A program made the position numbers and the translations under genes. From DASZIT01 sp035948855 (GTDB lineage: Bacteria; Actinomycetota; Acidimicrobiia; Acidimicrobiales; RAAP-2), in NCBI GenBank assembly GCA_035948855.1, contig DASZIT010000136.1, positions 1-5,351 on the forward strand: DNA of 5,351 nt, written 5' to 3'. How positions within the stretch are numbered: the first letter of the stretch is position 1; each line of letters begins with the position of its first letter. Shown here piece after piece: positions 4,938-5,351 of this stretch. The notes under the pieces were generated by a model. The model had not been told where the DNA came from and ran no database searches. It was given only the letters and a program-made list of their open reading frames with translations.

Positions 4938-5351
4938 TCAGACCCTGGCCATCGACTTCGACGGGAGGAGGCCGAACACGGCCCGAAATCGGGAGGTGGC
5001 CGCCGCCGGTCCACTGAGCTCGAAGGGATCCGATGCCGGGGGGGTTCCGGCCCGCATTCCGAGCAGGTCTCCGGCGGTGGCCCGAAGCTCGACCGCCGGC
5101 TCCCCGGCCGGCGCCGCCAGCGACCCGCGACGAACCCCGACATCGAACGACATTCCGTCGACGGTGATCCGGTATGTCTCGTCGACCGAGGCGGCCCGAT
5201 GCGGGTCGAACCCGAGCAGCACGGCCAAGTAACCGGTGAACGGGTGGATGTCGGCGGGAGGATCGGGGAGCAGATCGAACCCGAATCCGGCCAGCGCCTG
5301 GAGCACCGGTGGCACCCGCTTCCATCCGCGTTGGGTGAGCCGGTACATGGT
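4938..5351 (-). CDS. HxlR-like winged-helix regulator with SCP2-like C-terminal domain (5' end outside window)
   Basis: The frame is open from the right edge to TGA at 4938-4940, giving 137 residues. It begins inside a winged-helix domain: 'YRLTQRG' is the end of the wing typical of HxlR-family proteins and is followed by the usual C-terminal helix 'VPPVLQALAGFGFDLL'. The in-frame ATG at 5348 falls within this wing and is not the true start; the recognition helix lies beyond the window. The remaining 90 or so residues ('DETYRITVDGMSFDVGVRRG' onward, with 'AVELRATAGDLLGMRAG') resemble the SCP2/sterol-carrier-like domain that many actinobacterial HxlR regulators carry, possibly a hydrophobic ligand pocket. 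The gene lies 101 bp upstream of the MFS transporter on the same strand, suggesting it senses a compound and controls that pump. A PadR or other winged-helix assignment is a less likely alternative, since the N-terminal part is missing. Confidence 0.75.
   Translation of the reverse strand, partial: TMYRLTQRGWKRVPPVLQALAGFGFDLLPDPPADIHPFTGYLAVLLGFDPHRAASVDETYRITVDGMSFDVGVRRGSLAAPAGEPAVELRATAGDLLGMRAGTPPASDPFELSGPAAATSRFRAVFGLLPSKSMARV

Overview
The window is GC-rich, with strong GC bias at third codon positions and gene families typical of soil or aquatic Actinobacteria (possibly Acidimicrobiia-like; the sequence alone does not fix the taxon). It holds eight genes: two run off the window edges and six look complete. 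No RNA gene, insertion sequence, CRISPR array or attachment site was seen.

Layout. (1) 1-624, minus strand: 5' part of a secreted DUF3494 (ice-binding-like) protein, cut by the left edge. (2) 625-753: a divergent intergenic region with a 14-bp palindrome, then a small MarR-like winged-helix regulator on the plus strand (754-1068). (3) 1106-3240: an arsenic detoxification locus. A minus-strand ArsR repressor (1106-1456) is divergent from a plus-strand operon of ArsI/CadI dioxygenase (1539-2009), an AqpS-type aquaglyceroporin (2048-2827) and a low-molecular-weight-phosphatase-type arsenate reductase ArsC (2827-3240). The 82-bp arsR-arsI gap carries an extended dyad suited to an ArsR operator. 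(4) 3259-4836, minus strand: a DHA2-family (EmrB/QacA-like) drug-efflux MFS transporter convergent with arsC. Its well-spaced promoter would give a leaderless transcript. (5) 4938-5351, minus strand: the C-terminal part of an HxlR-like regulator with an SCP2-like C-terminal domain, a likely controller of the MFS gene.

How the genes work together (inference from family knowledge). Arsenate is reduced by ArsC to arsenite, which leaves by facilitated diffusion through the aquaporin, as in the AqpS/ArsC pathway of Sinorhizobium. ArsI would cleave the C-As bond of methylarsenite or other trivalent organoarsenicals to yield more arsenite for the same channel. ArsR senses As(III) through cysteines. 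No Acr3 or ArsB pump lies in the window.

The most notable structure is the channel-reductase junction. The two genes overlap by one base (TGATG), the arsC ribosome binding site can be sequestered in a hairpin, and two mutually exclusive hairpins lie just upstream. This looks like a translationally coupled, unfused counterpart of the aquaglyceroporin-ArsC fusion proteins reported in some actinobacteria.
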